The notes under the pieces are model-generated. The model worked only from the letters and a program-made list of their open reading frames with translations. It made no database searches and was not told where the DNA came from. From Welwitschia mirabilis (taxonomy: Eukaryota; Gnetophyta; Gnetopsida; Welwitschiales), in NCBI GenBank assembly GCA_051453625.1, contig JBOZIK010000001.1, positions 222,779,140 through 222,832,697 of the forward strand: 53,558 nucleotides of DNA, written 5' to 3'. Shown one piece after another: positions 25,904 through 35,900 of the stretch (positions are counted from its first letter, which is position 1; each line of letters opens with the position of its first letter). The position numbers and the translations under genes are program-made.

Positions 25904-28483
25904 TTAAATGGGTTTAAGTTCCTCAAGTGAACAGTCACCACATACAAACAACTCAGGAACTTCATCTGAGTCAAGGATGCCAACACAACGTGTATGTTGC
26001 AAAGTGTTACATGCACTACATGATAATAGACGTTCCCCATCATCAACTTTAGCACCACATGGGCAATCTACACCATAAATATACTTGGTCTTTCCTTTTT
26101 CACAATTCACAAATTCATTTGCATCAACACCTAGACAAACATGAATATCACAAGTTATTACTTATGAGTGTGGCTTTAACAAACTTTACATAACTTGGAA
26201 AATTCTACCAATACCTGTTCCTTGAAGGACAATTAGGGTATCAGATTCGATGATAGGCAAGAGAAGATGCTCATCCTCCATGTGGACATTGATGACAGAC
26301 TCCACATGAAAATTACGTGTTGCATAGTAAGTGGTGTTAAATGCCTTTTGAGCTATCACCTTTAGATCATGAAAGGTGGCATGAGTTGGTAAGAGAATTG
26401 ATACATCAGCATAGCCTTGGAAGCGCTTATCAACCATGTCCATGTAAACTCTACAAGTGAAGGTTAACATATCATCCATGGCCTTGGATAGTCCATCTCT
26501 CTTAAGTTTGATAAAATCTCTAGTGTAGTCTTTGACAAAGTTTTTGGTGTCCAATATAATTCTAAGGCCATGCAAAAGGTTGCTGCAATCCATAAGGTGC
26601 CTATAAATGTAAGAAATGTCCCTCATAACTTTGCTTCTACACATGTGATTCATTTGCTTCACGGACTTGAAATCCTCTAGTCTATATTCCAAGATTTTGG
26701 TTACTGGGTTGGTGGCCCTTAGCACTATGTGACAACCCACAACACAATTGCCAATGGACTTTAGCACAAAGTCAAGAAGGCCTGTGTCCCCTATACGAAT
26801 CCTTGCACTGTCTCTCAATTCAAGCCTCGAAATCCACTTACCGTTGCCTTTCTTCAGGGCTTCTATGACAACTTTTGTGGCGTATTCTACTCTTCTTGCA
26901 GGCCATCTCACTGGCATGCTACTGTTCTTCTTTTCTATTGAAATGTTGTTGATGTTTATTTGGTGGGTGGGAAGCCGGCTTTTGAGCTCTAACATGAAGC
27001 TCAGAAGATCACCGAGAGTCTGCAAATTGCCTCCACTGAGCTTCTGGTATATGGAAAGGATGGAGAACGCTTCTTCAGGCCTCTGCTGAAGCACGGAAAA
27101 TGGCATCCCTTTAAGTGTCTCAATGGCTTTGCTGTACATTTGTCTGGTTATTCCAAAGCTGCCTCTTCCAAAAACGAATCCCCATCTGCCAAACCAGGGC
27201 ATTCCGTATGCTAGGCTGTGCAAAAGCCTCCATTCCATTGCAGATTTCTTGGCATCATCCCTCAAGCTGATTTTCCTGAAGCCAAACAGAAAGAACGAAA
27301 GACTTTTTTTCCCTGACAGCTTACAAAAAGATTTGGTTCACATGAAGTGTGAGGGTGTGGAAATTGGAAATGCAGAGAGAGAAATTACCTGACTCTGAGC
27401 ATAGCGCAGATCCTGTCCCAGAGAGCCATGAGTTGGGTGCCGGTGGCATGGAAGGATCTCTGCTCTCTCCCACTGAGATTGATAAGATGGCCCAAGCCAT
27501 TGGAATGAACAACGCCATGCAGCAAATGTGATTTCATTTCTTTAAGTTTCACGCCCTGTAAACTACCCTTGCTGCACGTCTCATTTTCTGCAGGAATTAT
27601 GAAATGGTACTTGCATACTGATGCCAATTCATGGCTCCATCCTGCCATTGTCATATCCATTGGTAAACATCAACAAAATGAAGACTCTGCAGACGACACA
27701 CTATAAACTAACTACTGTAATAATTATAATTACTGAAATGGTAGACCACTTAGGAACGTTCTTGGTGACTGATGTAAGGTGGTGATAACTCGTTTTCTGT
27801 ACATTAAAGGGCAGAAGGAACTGAACAATGTCTTATAAGAATTAAAACAGATTCTTAATTGTGTTTGGGTTCTCTTTTTCCTGCTATTTGTCCTTTCTTA
27901 AACTAGGTTTTATTTTATGCTATTTCCTGGTTTTATTTTAATTTTAAACTATTTCCTGGTCTCTGATTCTCCTTTAAATGTCATAGTTAGAGTAGTTATC
28001 AGACGTGGTGCAGCCAATAACCAGCGCGGAGTAGCTTGAAGTTTGGTGGTGACCCGACTCTGCAAATTAGTTGCTTCAGTCACCTGAATCTGTTACGTTT
28101 TGTAAGAATATGCTACATAGAATTTGAGTTGAAAAATAAGCAATGAGAATGAGAGGACGAAGGAAGGATAAGTCACCAATGATGTTGCAGTGAACACAGT
28201 GGAGGTGAGAAGGGTCCTTGGCAATATCTTGAAGAATGAACATGGAGATGAGGGAGGAATCCTGGGCCCTAAAGACAAGAGACCAGATGGGCATGTTCAT
28301 GTCTAAGTGGGTCTCTCTGTAAGCATAGCACTGCAACAAGCGTGTTATGTTATCAACGAAGGGGCCACTGAAATCGGCAGCGGCAAATGAAGGGCCTCCG
28401 AAGTTCTCAAGTTTGTAAACAAACGATCCCTTGTTGCTTTCAGATCTTGATCTTCTCTTCCTGTTTCCTTCTCTGGGCTCCAT
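25904..28483 (-). CDS. PHD-finger protein of the MS1/MMD1 (male sterility / male meiocyte death) family
   Basis: Four exons on -: 28483-28177, 27641-27389, 27275-26215 and 26130-25904. Introns are 535, 113 and 84 bp, all GT-AG and frame-keeping, giving 615 residues. ATG at 28483 is the first in frame (context CTTCATGG). Residues 8-13 (RKRRSR) form a basic nuclear signal. FVYKLENFGGP and the GWS...CKYHFIIP junction match the family N-terminus. HLLHGVVHSNGLGHL, WFGRWGF (214-220), RWPARR (310-315) and DSARIRIGDTGLLDFVLKSI (342-361) are family hallmarks. A complete C4HC3 PHD finger spans 563-607. Angiosperm members (MS1, MMD1/DUET, rice PTC1) are nuclear regulators in tapetum or male meiocytes, and the PHD can bind methylated H3K4. 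Oddities are Leu at the cage-Trp position (584) and only eight residues after the finger; family proteins are usually near 670-700. Which paralog it is cannot be decided here. Confidence 0.93.
26131..26214 (-). other. Intron 3 of the PHD-finger gene
   Basis: The donor ACAG|GTATTG at 26214 and the acceptor GTCTAG|GT at 26131 join VLQGT-G-VDANEF and bring the PHD finger into frame. At 84 bp it is short, but it is within the usual plant minimum. Confidence 0.88.
27276..27388 (-). other. Intron 2 of the PHD-finger gene
   Basis: The donor AG|GTAATT at 27388 and the acceptor CTTCAG|G at 27276 join LRV-R-KISLRDDAKK across a split Arg codon. Phase 2, 113 bp. Confidence 0.85.
27642..28176 (-). other. 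Intron 1 of the PHD-finger gene
   Basis: The donor G|GTGACT at 28176 and the acceptor GGCAG|GA at 27642 join a split Gly codon, giving ...NIIG-WSHEL.... This matches the GWSxH block of the family. Phase 1. Confidence 0.85.
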
Positions 28484-29087
28484 GAAGAAGACTAAAGCAG
28501 TCTGTGCCTGCAAATTGCAATTGCCTTTGCCTCTGCCTGCAACAAATTTTCAACCTTTCCTTTCCAGAGTTTCCTTGTATACTGCAAACACCACCAACCC
28601 TAAAAGAAAGAGGCAGACAGAGAGTTCATTCGTCCGGTGCTTCAGAATAAATAACAAACAAACACACAAGGCAATTGCAGGCGCTTCTCCGTTTCAGAAC
28701 AAACAATTGCACCAACTCTTTTCCAGAGGCAATAATTCACAGCACAACTGCAAAATTAATAATGAGGATGATTCTCAGAGATGGGTTATTGGATCCGACG
28801 GCCCAGAACTGTTAGAAGGCCTGGTAGGTTTCAGGGAGCGTCCATTTGGCAAGTGCATGAGAATGAGGCTCCATTGCATGACCTTGCAGTGCATGTCTTT
28901 TTCGACGAAGAAGAGAATGAAGGCGGCATTTGCTAATTGCTGCAACTTTGCCTTTTCTCCACTTAATCATTCTTTACTTGAGCTTCCCAAAAGTGTGAAG
29001 GTGGCGTACATGCACTGCTTCATCAATGACCAACGACAATTATACTCCTCGTTTCCTTTCCACCCAACTCACTCCTTTTCTGCCTAA
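28482..29087 (+). CDS. Divergent open frame head-to-head with the PHD gene (uncertain)
   Basis: From ATG at 28482 the + strand stays open for 201 codons. This ATG and the PHD gene's ATG share the CATG at 28481-28484. The region is GC-richer than the rest of the window. The product starts MKKTKAVCACKLQLPLPLPA, is Ser/Arg/Asn-rich to about residue 95, and contains SQRWVIGSDGPELLEGLVGF near residues 102-121. A good donor, CTG|GTAGGT, lies at 28824, so this could be a first exon with a plastid-like leader. I recognise no family. The alternative is that it is an open antisense of the PHD gene's 5' UTR and promoter. Chance is not excluded. Confidence 0.25.
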   Translation: MKKTKAVCACKLQLPLPLPATNFQPFLSRVSLYTANTTNPKRKRQTESSFVRCFRINNKQTHKAIAGASPFQNKQLHQLFSRGNNSQHNCKINNEDDSQRWVIGSDGPELLEGLVGFRERPFGKCMRMRLHCMTLQCMSFSTKKRMKAAFANCCNFAFSPLNHSLLELPKSVKVAYMHCFINDQRQLYSSFPFHPTHSFSA

Positions 29088-29198
29088 CAACCCACCACCG
29101 CCTGCTACATATTTTTCTCTTTTTTTAAGTTTTTCCTCAAGTCAGAATATCATACTTTCAAGTTTAGGTGAACCATGGTTCTATTACCACAATGCATG
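28854..29198. promoter_or_regulatory. Cluster of five RY-type motifs (TGCATG/CATGCA) upstream of the PHD gene
   Basis: TGCATG occurs at 28854, 28875, 28890 and 29193, and CATGCA at 29009, all roughly 370-715 bp upstream of the PHD gene's ATG. CATGCA is the core of the RY element bound by B3 proteins of the ABI3/FUS3/LEC2 group. Function here is inferred from motif density only. No convincing TATA box was found. Confidence 0.4.
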
Positions 29199-29229
29199 TA
29201 TCCAAGGATGGTTTTGCCATGTTTAAAGC

Positions 29230-30100
29230 AAAAGCATTAAAATGTGAATCCATTTACGAGGAAAGGTGTTGAATAGTAATTTAATACTAACTTTCAAAAA
29301 TATCTAGTGTACATAGTACATGGTTGAGAAGCCTTTCACAAAGCTATGAGGATAGTGTAACTAAAAGAAATTCCCAATGACTAGGTAATACATTATCAAA
29401 ACCTAAGGTAAGCTCTCATATTCTTTACTTTGTCTACTAGCTGTAGGTTGTGTAGGGGCTAGCATAAAAGTTTGAACAAAAAGGATATGTTATGGAATAA
29501 CCAAATTCTGAAAAGATATCAATGAAACTAAGCAAGACCCATTTCACTAAATCTCCAATAGTTGAAGGAGATAATTAGGCTCCAAGTAAATTTTCATTGC
29601 TTGAGTCTGGATCCAAAAGGGGGAAAAATTTGCAAAATAGTATTCTTCAATCTAGAAAGTATTGATTTTTAATTTAAAAAAATGGCATTCCTGTTTCTAG
29701 ACTGCATGAAGAATGTAAGGTTTGAAACACTTGCAAAGGAATGAATAGTTTCTTAGAAGATTTGGTAAATCTTTAAAATAATATGCATTTAGTTAGATGA
29801 AATATTTTAAAGGGTGTAAGAACCCAAGAGTTTTGAGCCATAATGTAATCAATGAAGAAGTGCTAGAAACTATGTTTATTATTACAAAAAAGGTAAATAA
29901 TAGCTATAGATCTCATATGCAGAAGCCTTCTACTAATAATAGACCTTGAGGAAGGATATACACAAAAAATCTTATTGTTTTGAAGGGGCAAGCAATTTCT
30001 AGTTTCTTTAAGCTCTTGATATCCATCGATTCTCTAAGTTTAAGGCATGCCATAATTTATTAAAAACATTCTTAATGGATATGTCTTGTAAACACATATG
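29230..30100. other. Intergenic sequence, nothing recognised
   Basis: AT-rich stretch between the gene island and the tandem array. No coding frame, terminal repeat or RNA gene is visible. Confidence 0.4.
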
Positions 30101-33100
30101 ATTGGAAATTTGAGAAATAAATCCTACACATGTTTTTAAATAATACATGATCTACCTTAGAGCTATTGAAATGTGTTTCATAAAACCCATTGATTCTTTG
30201 AACAAAGACATAAAAGCGGGATCACACTTCTATGCTATTTGATGTTTTCTACTATATCGAGTTTAAAGGTAAAAAATAATCAGGTTAAATATGAATTACA
30301 TTGAAAATATGAGAAATAGAGCCTACAAATTTTTTTTATCATAGTATATGATCTACCATAGAGCTACTAAAAGGTTTTCCATGAAATCTATCAATTATAT
30401 GAGCAAATACATAAAAGAGAGATTACAATCTTATGCCTACTCATCTTTTTAGTTGTATTGAGTTTGAAAGTAAAAAGTAATTAGCTTTAACAGAAATTAC
30501 AACGCAAATATGAGAAATAAAGTCTAAAATTTCTCTTTTTTTACTAACATGTGAGTCCATGAGTTCTCTTGATTGTTCAAGTAAAGGCATGAAAGACAAA
30601 CCATGCTCCTATACTAGTTGTTATTTTCTATTGTATTAACTTTAAAGGTAAAAAGTAATTAGGTTAAGCATAGATTATATTGGAAACATGAGAAATAATA
30701 TCTAAAAAATGAATTTATAATAACTAAGCTGCTATAGAGCTCTTAAAAGCTTTTCCATGCAACTTATCAATTATTCAAGCAATGATGGAAAAGAGAAACT
30801 ACACACCTATGCTAATTGAGATTTTTTCCTATCTTAAGTATAGAGTAAAAAAATAATTATCTTAAACATGAATTACATTAGAAATATGAGAAATAAAGTC
30901 TATAATATTTATTATTATTATTCATAACATATGAGCTACCATAAGTTTTTTGAAAGTTTTTTCATTAAGCTTTGAAATGGAAGGTTATAAGTTTGAGTGC
31001 CATCACCCCACTTTTGGCTGGCATTAATAGATTAGCTAATGGAAAGGCTATGGATTCAACCAGTTTATGCGTTGAGCTAATTAAGTGAGCCAGATATTCA
31101 ATTTACAATTTTTTTTTTGAAAAAGTGAAATTTTTCAGTGGCAAATGAACTGAATTGGGTATGGGCAACAAGCAAGGTAGTTTTGCTATTCAAGAAAGGA
31201 GACACCAATGATCTAAATAGTTATAGAATGATAGTGGTAAGTAATGTTTTTGTAAATATTTTTGGAACACTACTTGAATAGAATGTAGGCAATTAGGCAG
31301 AAGCAAATAATATCAGAACAATTTGCCAAGCAAGCCTTTGAAAAAACCATTCCACTATTGATCATTTGCTTATGCTGAGGCATTGCATAATTTTTCCAAA
31401 AAATCCAAACAAAAAACTTTTTGTTTGTTTTATTGATTTTCTAAAGCTTATGATTCAATGAATCCTACAAAATTATGAATTTGGCTCAATCATATTGGAA
31501 TTTCTCCTGATCTTCTTGCTACTATTCAAAGCTTATATGAAGAGGTTATAATTAGAATAAAAGACTTTGATCAAAAAAGATGTTTTAAATTTTTCTCTAT
31601 GATAGGAATAAAATAAGGATGCCATGTCTTTATAACACTTTATGGTCTCTTCATTGATAAGTTACAAGATTGGCTCTACAAAGAAGATAATTACTATGCT
31701 ATTAAGATAGAATCATTGGTAGCCTAATTTCTTCTTTATGTAGATGATGCAACTTTGATTTTTACTTCAAAAACAAGTATGAAAAAATACTGTAAAAATT
31801 GGAAAATTTTTGTCAATCCTCTGATTTAATAGTAAAGGTTTTAAAAAAATTGATGATTGAGGTCACCAAGGACACCTAATTTGATTTTAAATTCAATGGA
31901 GAGAAAATTAAAATAGTAGATAGTTTTCAATACTTAGATCTTTGTTGCTCTAATAACTATAGATGAGACAAATGCATTAAAGATAGAATAGCAATTAGAG
32001 TTAAAGCTTTCTATGCTATAGAAAATAAAGGTAGTCCATTAGGAATTTGGGCTTGATAAGTTCACAAACAATTTTTTAAATCCATTGTCTATCCTACTAT
32101 TTTATATGGATCCCTAGTTTGGGTACCAACCATAAGTAAAAGAATTTGAAAACATATTAAGAAACTACAAAAATGTTTCTTACTAAATGAACTTAAGGTA
32201 AAGATTCAAACACCACATCCTATGATGCTGTTAGAATGTGATCTTTTTCCCATTCAAGTTGAAGTCATCTGTCAATTTTGTGCTTACACTTCAAAGCTAA
32301 TGGGAGCAAAGCAACTGAAATTTTCAAGAGTAGTTCTTAAGCTACAAAAGAGAAAGGATGGTATTTTTAGAAAATGCAATCGCTAAAAAAAAAGTGATAT
32401 TTGTTGGGATAATGTCCAAATCAATTCCATTAAGATTCATAGTTTAATCAAGTAGAATGTCCTAATAAAATTATGGACCAATGTACAAGGCAAGAGGAAG
32501 TTTTATTTTGAGCATGTTTTCCATAATTAGTTTGATTCACTAGATCAATATCTAATAGCAAAGTTTAACTAAGTTCACCTCATATCAAAATTGAAAGTGG
32601 AAGATGGAATAACATGTTTAAAGAAGAGCAAACATGCAAATTGTGTAATCTAGAAGCCTTCAAAGATGAATAACATGTTTTACTTTTTTCCCCTACTATA
32701 GAACCTATAAGGGGGAAAAAATCAATATTCATGGCAAGAAATCTCTATGATTTTTCATGTTGCATCTAGTGGTTATTCGCCAATTTATTAAATCTATCCC
32801 TATATTTCATGATATGATCATTTTCTTTGTCTAAAAGATCCTTTGGATCTTTGGACGTAATAAAAATTTAGTTTTAGTTTTAGTTTTATAAAACCCATTA
32901 ATTATTCAAGAGGAGACATGAAAGAGAGACTATGTTCATATACTAGCTGAGATTTTCTATTGTGTTAAGTTTAAAGGTTAAAAAAACTTATGTTAAACAT
33001 GAATTACATTAAAAATATAAAAAATAAAATCTATATATAGTTTTTATAACATATGAGCTATCACTGAGCTATTAAAGATTTGTCATAAAAAATACGACTT

Positions 33101-33560
33101 ATTAAAGGAAATTCAAAATATATAGATCACACTCCTATGCCAATTGAGCTTTTATGTTTACCATGTTTAGAGGTGAAAAATAATTAGATTAAACACGAAT
33201 TATATTAAACAAATAATAAATGAGACATATAATTTTTTTTCTATTTGGAACATATGAGTTAATAAAAAGTTGTTAAAACGTTTTCCATGAAACCTATCAC
33301 TAACTTAAGAAAAAAAACATGAAAGAGAGATTACACTCTTATACCAACTAAGGTTTTCTACTATGTTAAGTCTACAGGTATAAAACAATTATCTTAAACA
33401 TGAATTTTTTTAAAAATATGAGAAACAAAGTTGATCCACCATATAGCTACTAAAGNNNNNNNNNNNNNNNNNNNNNNNNNNNNNNNNNNNNNNNGACAAA
33501 AAAACCATGCTTTTGTGCTAATTAAGATATTAAAGAAGTAAGGAAAGTTCCATTTAATAG
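30100..33560. repeat. Tandem array of ~200-bp units, interrupted by a LINE
   Basis: The marker TGAGAAATA-like block recurs at 30111, 30310, 30511, 30689 and 30887. After the LINE it recurs in degraded form near 33017 and 33214 and at 33419. Steps are 199, 201, 178 and 198 bp, then 197 and 205 bp. Other blocks recur in the same order in each unit: ATGAGCTACCATAGAGCTA, GTTTTCCATGAAACCTATCA, CATGAAAGAGAGATTACACT, CCTATGCTAATTGAG, TTAAGTTTAAAGGTAAAAA, and AACATGAATTACATT. Units are clearly diverged, so the array is old. A 39-N gap lies at 33456-33494. No coding frame crosses a unit. Confidence 0.85.
30965..32888 (+). mobile_element. LINE inserted in the tandem array, 5' truncated and decayed
   Basis: The insertion removes the ~200-bp period for about 1.93 kb. 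Broken + frames read SKVVLLFKKGDTNDLNSYRM near 31160 (fingers), STIDHLLMLRH near 31350, KLFVCFIDFLKLMIQ near 31415, then GIK-GCHV at 31606-31627 for the RQGCPL block. The palm motif YVDD is intact at 31737-31748 within LYVDDATLIFTSKT. FQYLDLCCSN, KSIVYPTILYGSLVWVP and TPHPMMLLECDLFPI follow, as in LINEs that end in a plain C-terminal region and not an RNase H/zf-RVT tail. The 3' end is a short TTTTAG repeat (32867-32888), not poly(A). There are many stops, and no clean target-site duplication is visible. Confidence 0.75.
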
Positions 33561-34038
33561 TTACCACCACATAATAGAAGGGATAATAGCCACAAATTAG
33601 GTATTGCATAATGTATTTAAAGTACTTTAATTTTTCATCTCCCAAACCTATAATGAGTTTAAGATTTCCAAATTTTAGCCAAGGTTTGGCCTAGGATCTG
33701 ACTACTTAACATTAGTTGTAAAAGTGTGATTCATTATAATTTTTTACTCTAAAAATGAAAGGGTATTTTTCCTCCCTTTTTGAATCTATTAGAGTTTTAT
33801 TTCGAGACAGGTCAATCCTTGATAAGGTTCTTTGCTTTGCATCAAATTAAACTACATGCTTCATTGCTTGTACAGGCTCCTCTCAATCTTCTTATGTAAA
33901 ATTTATTCTATAAACTAAATTTTTAAGGAGAACAAATCCTTGCCTCTTGACATATGTAGGAGACATAAACTAGTTTTCAGAATTAATACCTTTCTAAAAT
34001 AGTCTATTCTCTAGATAAGAAATATTTAATCATCCAAA
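33561..34038. other. Sequence right of the tandem array, nothing recognised
   Basis: No coding frame or element motif is visible. It runs into a 100-N gap at 34039-34138. Confidence 0.35.
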
Positions 34039-34160
34039 NNNNNNNNNNNNNNNNNNNNNNNNNNNNNNNNNNNNNNNNNNNNNNNNNNNNNNNNNNNNNN
34101 NNNNNNNNNNNNNNNNNNNNNNNNNNNNNNNNNNNNNNCGAAATATTTAATCATCCAAAA
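34018..34160. repeat. Gap-flanking direct duplication (assembly overlap)
   Basis: GAAATATTTAATCATCCAAA ends at 34038 just before a 100-N gap and begins again at 34140 just after it. It is an unmerged overlap. Confidence 0.75.
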
Positions 34161-34299
34161 GATAATTCATACCACCATCATATGAAGTTAAAAAAAAATT
34201 AGTTAGTTACTTACCACCAAGGGAGATAGCTTGTCGAAAGTACTTAAAAGTCCTTTTTTTCTTAAGTAAGCATTAAATCCTCCACTAAGCTTTGTGAAA

Positions 34300-35900
34300 T
34301 AATTTTGTATCATTATTTTCAATAATCATACAAAATCATAAAATAAACTTTTAATTTACTTGTAACTTGAAGTAATAGAAGCCTAGTAAGAAAATAATAG
34401 ATATGAGTAGTAGGTAAAATACATTTATAAACTAAGTTTTTTTTCAAACATTATGATATTTTTAGCACTTAATTTATCTCCTTTGAAAAATAATCTAGTA
34501 ATAGTAAAGTTACATAATTGATTAGAATTCCCTTGAAAAGAAAAGGAAATTCTGAGAATGCTAGTCACCTCATCATATTGAACATTTTTTCATGATTTAG
34601 AGAGAAGTTATACAATTTTTACAAAGAGTAAATACTAAAAAGTTTTTATAGTTGATCTTAGAACTGGAGGAACAATAGTAGTATCAATCTTAGAGAGTTA
34701 TTAAGTAATTAGAACTATAGAATTCTTAATAGAAAAGAAGAAAGCATTTACAAAGTGCATGTTAGTAAGATGTATTAGATGTTCACTAATACAAATAGCA
34801 TCAATGACATTAGCTTACTTATCCTTTCAAACAACATCACATAAAGAGTCTACTATAATGATAAAATGATATAAGACTAAAGGACACCCTTGCCTCATAT
34901 ATCTTTAATAAGAAATGTGGAAATGATACCTCTTACAATGGCAATATAAGTATTTACATCTTTAAATAAATAATCTACCATATCAAAGTAAACCTCTCTA
35001 TATCATAAATTTTCCATGTAATATAAGATAAAAGTTATATTTAATTATATTATAAGATTTCACATATTTAATTTTAAAGAAATAATTATCTTAATTATTA
35101 TCCTTTGCTTATATCAATTGTAATTAATTAGATATAATATTGTAAATAATATATTTACTTTTAACAAAGCCATTCTTCTTAATACAAATAATATTAGGTG
35201 GGATAGTATTAAACCTATTATCTAAACATTTACCTAAAATTTTCTAAGAGACATTGAGAAACATAATTAATATTCATTGAGAAATAAAATACAAATGACT
35301 TGATTTCGTTAAAAGATAAATAAAACCCTAGTTAATTTTTAAACCTAAGCTATACATGTAAGGCTTTATAAATTAGCGTAAAGTAGTTTTACTAATAATA
35401 TTTCAAAATGTTTTACAAAATTTTATAAGAAAACCATACATTTTTGAAGCCTCATCATTAGTCATGTTAAAGAAAGTTACCTTTAACTCATACCTTATAA
35501 TATATTTTTCCAAAGTTTAATGATGAACTTCTAAAATGTTTTTGCCAAAGAGATGATAATGAAAACCATATAATTTGATGATTTTAGTAAAACACATAAC
35601 TAAACAACTAAAGTGACTTAAGGATCACAACATAATTTTTATCAAATTCTAGTTTGTCTAATGAACAAGGAGTAGTATAGCTCTTATAAAACTTAAAATA
35701 ATTTTTATAATAGGCATCTTGAATATTAAGTTAAGAAATTTTGCACTTAAGAGTAGCATTTTTTGAAAAATAGATTTACTGTAAACTTAAAAAATTCTTG
35801 ATTTCTAAAAACTACTTATGAAGGTAATGATCAAGAGGATGTTGGTTTACAACAATAAAAATTAATAAATAATTTTTTTAAATGCTTGAAAATATTTATC
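34300..35900 (-). pseudogene. Decayed LINE reverse transcriptase
   Basis: On -, pieces near 35300-35150 read LGKCLDNRFNTIP and KKNGFVKSKYIIYNI, matching the YKILxKxLxxRL...QxGFVxGRxIxxNI block. The exact motif RQGCPL lies at 34895-34878, followed by LYHF. LTNMHFVNAFFFSIKNS near 34760-34725 aligns with the FADDTxLF palm, where the aspartates read FVNA (34754-34743). Order and spacing support a non-LTR RT. Stops and catalytic losses make it inactive. The upstream endonuclease (36-37 kb on -) cannot be read. Confidence 0.6.

Noticed and set aside
26748-27089. Open + strand frame of 113 codons
   Set aside because: It is the antisense of exon 3 of the PHD gene, which has full family support on the other strand.
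27123-27531. Further + strand frames near the PHD gene
   Set aside because: They are antisense shadows of exons 2 and 3 and intron 2, with no motif of their own.
27661-28130. Exon 1 reading on past the donor at 28176 to a stop near 28079
   Set aside because: Family similarity stops exactly at the GT donor and resumes at the acceptor at 27642, so the read-through is intron.
28484-28513. Longer N-terminus of the PHD protein starting upstream at 28513
   Set aside because: That start would be a TTG. The first ATG is at 28483 and has good context.
30975-31095. tRNA-like or SINE-like sequence at the LINE's 5' edge (TTAGCTCAACGCAT and GGTTGAATCC on -)
   Set aside because: The A-box and B-box look-alikes are only about 10 bp apart and both are imperfect, so they cannot form a tRNA-type promoter.
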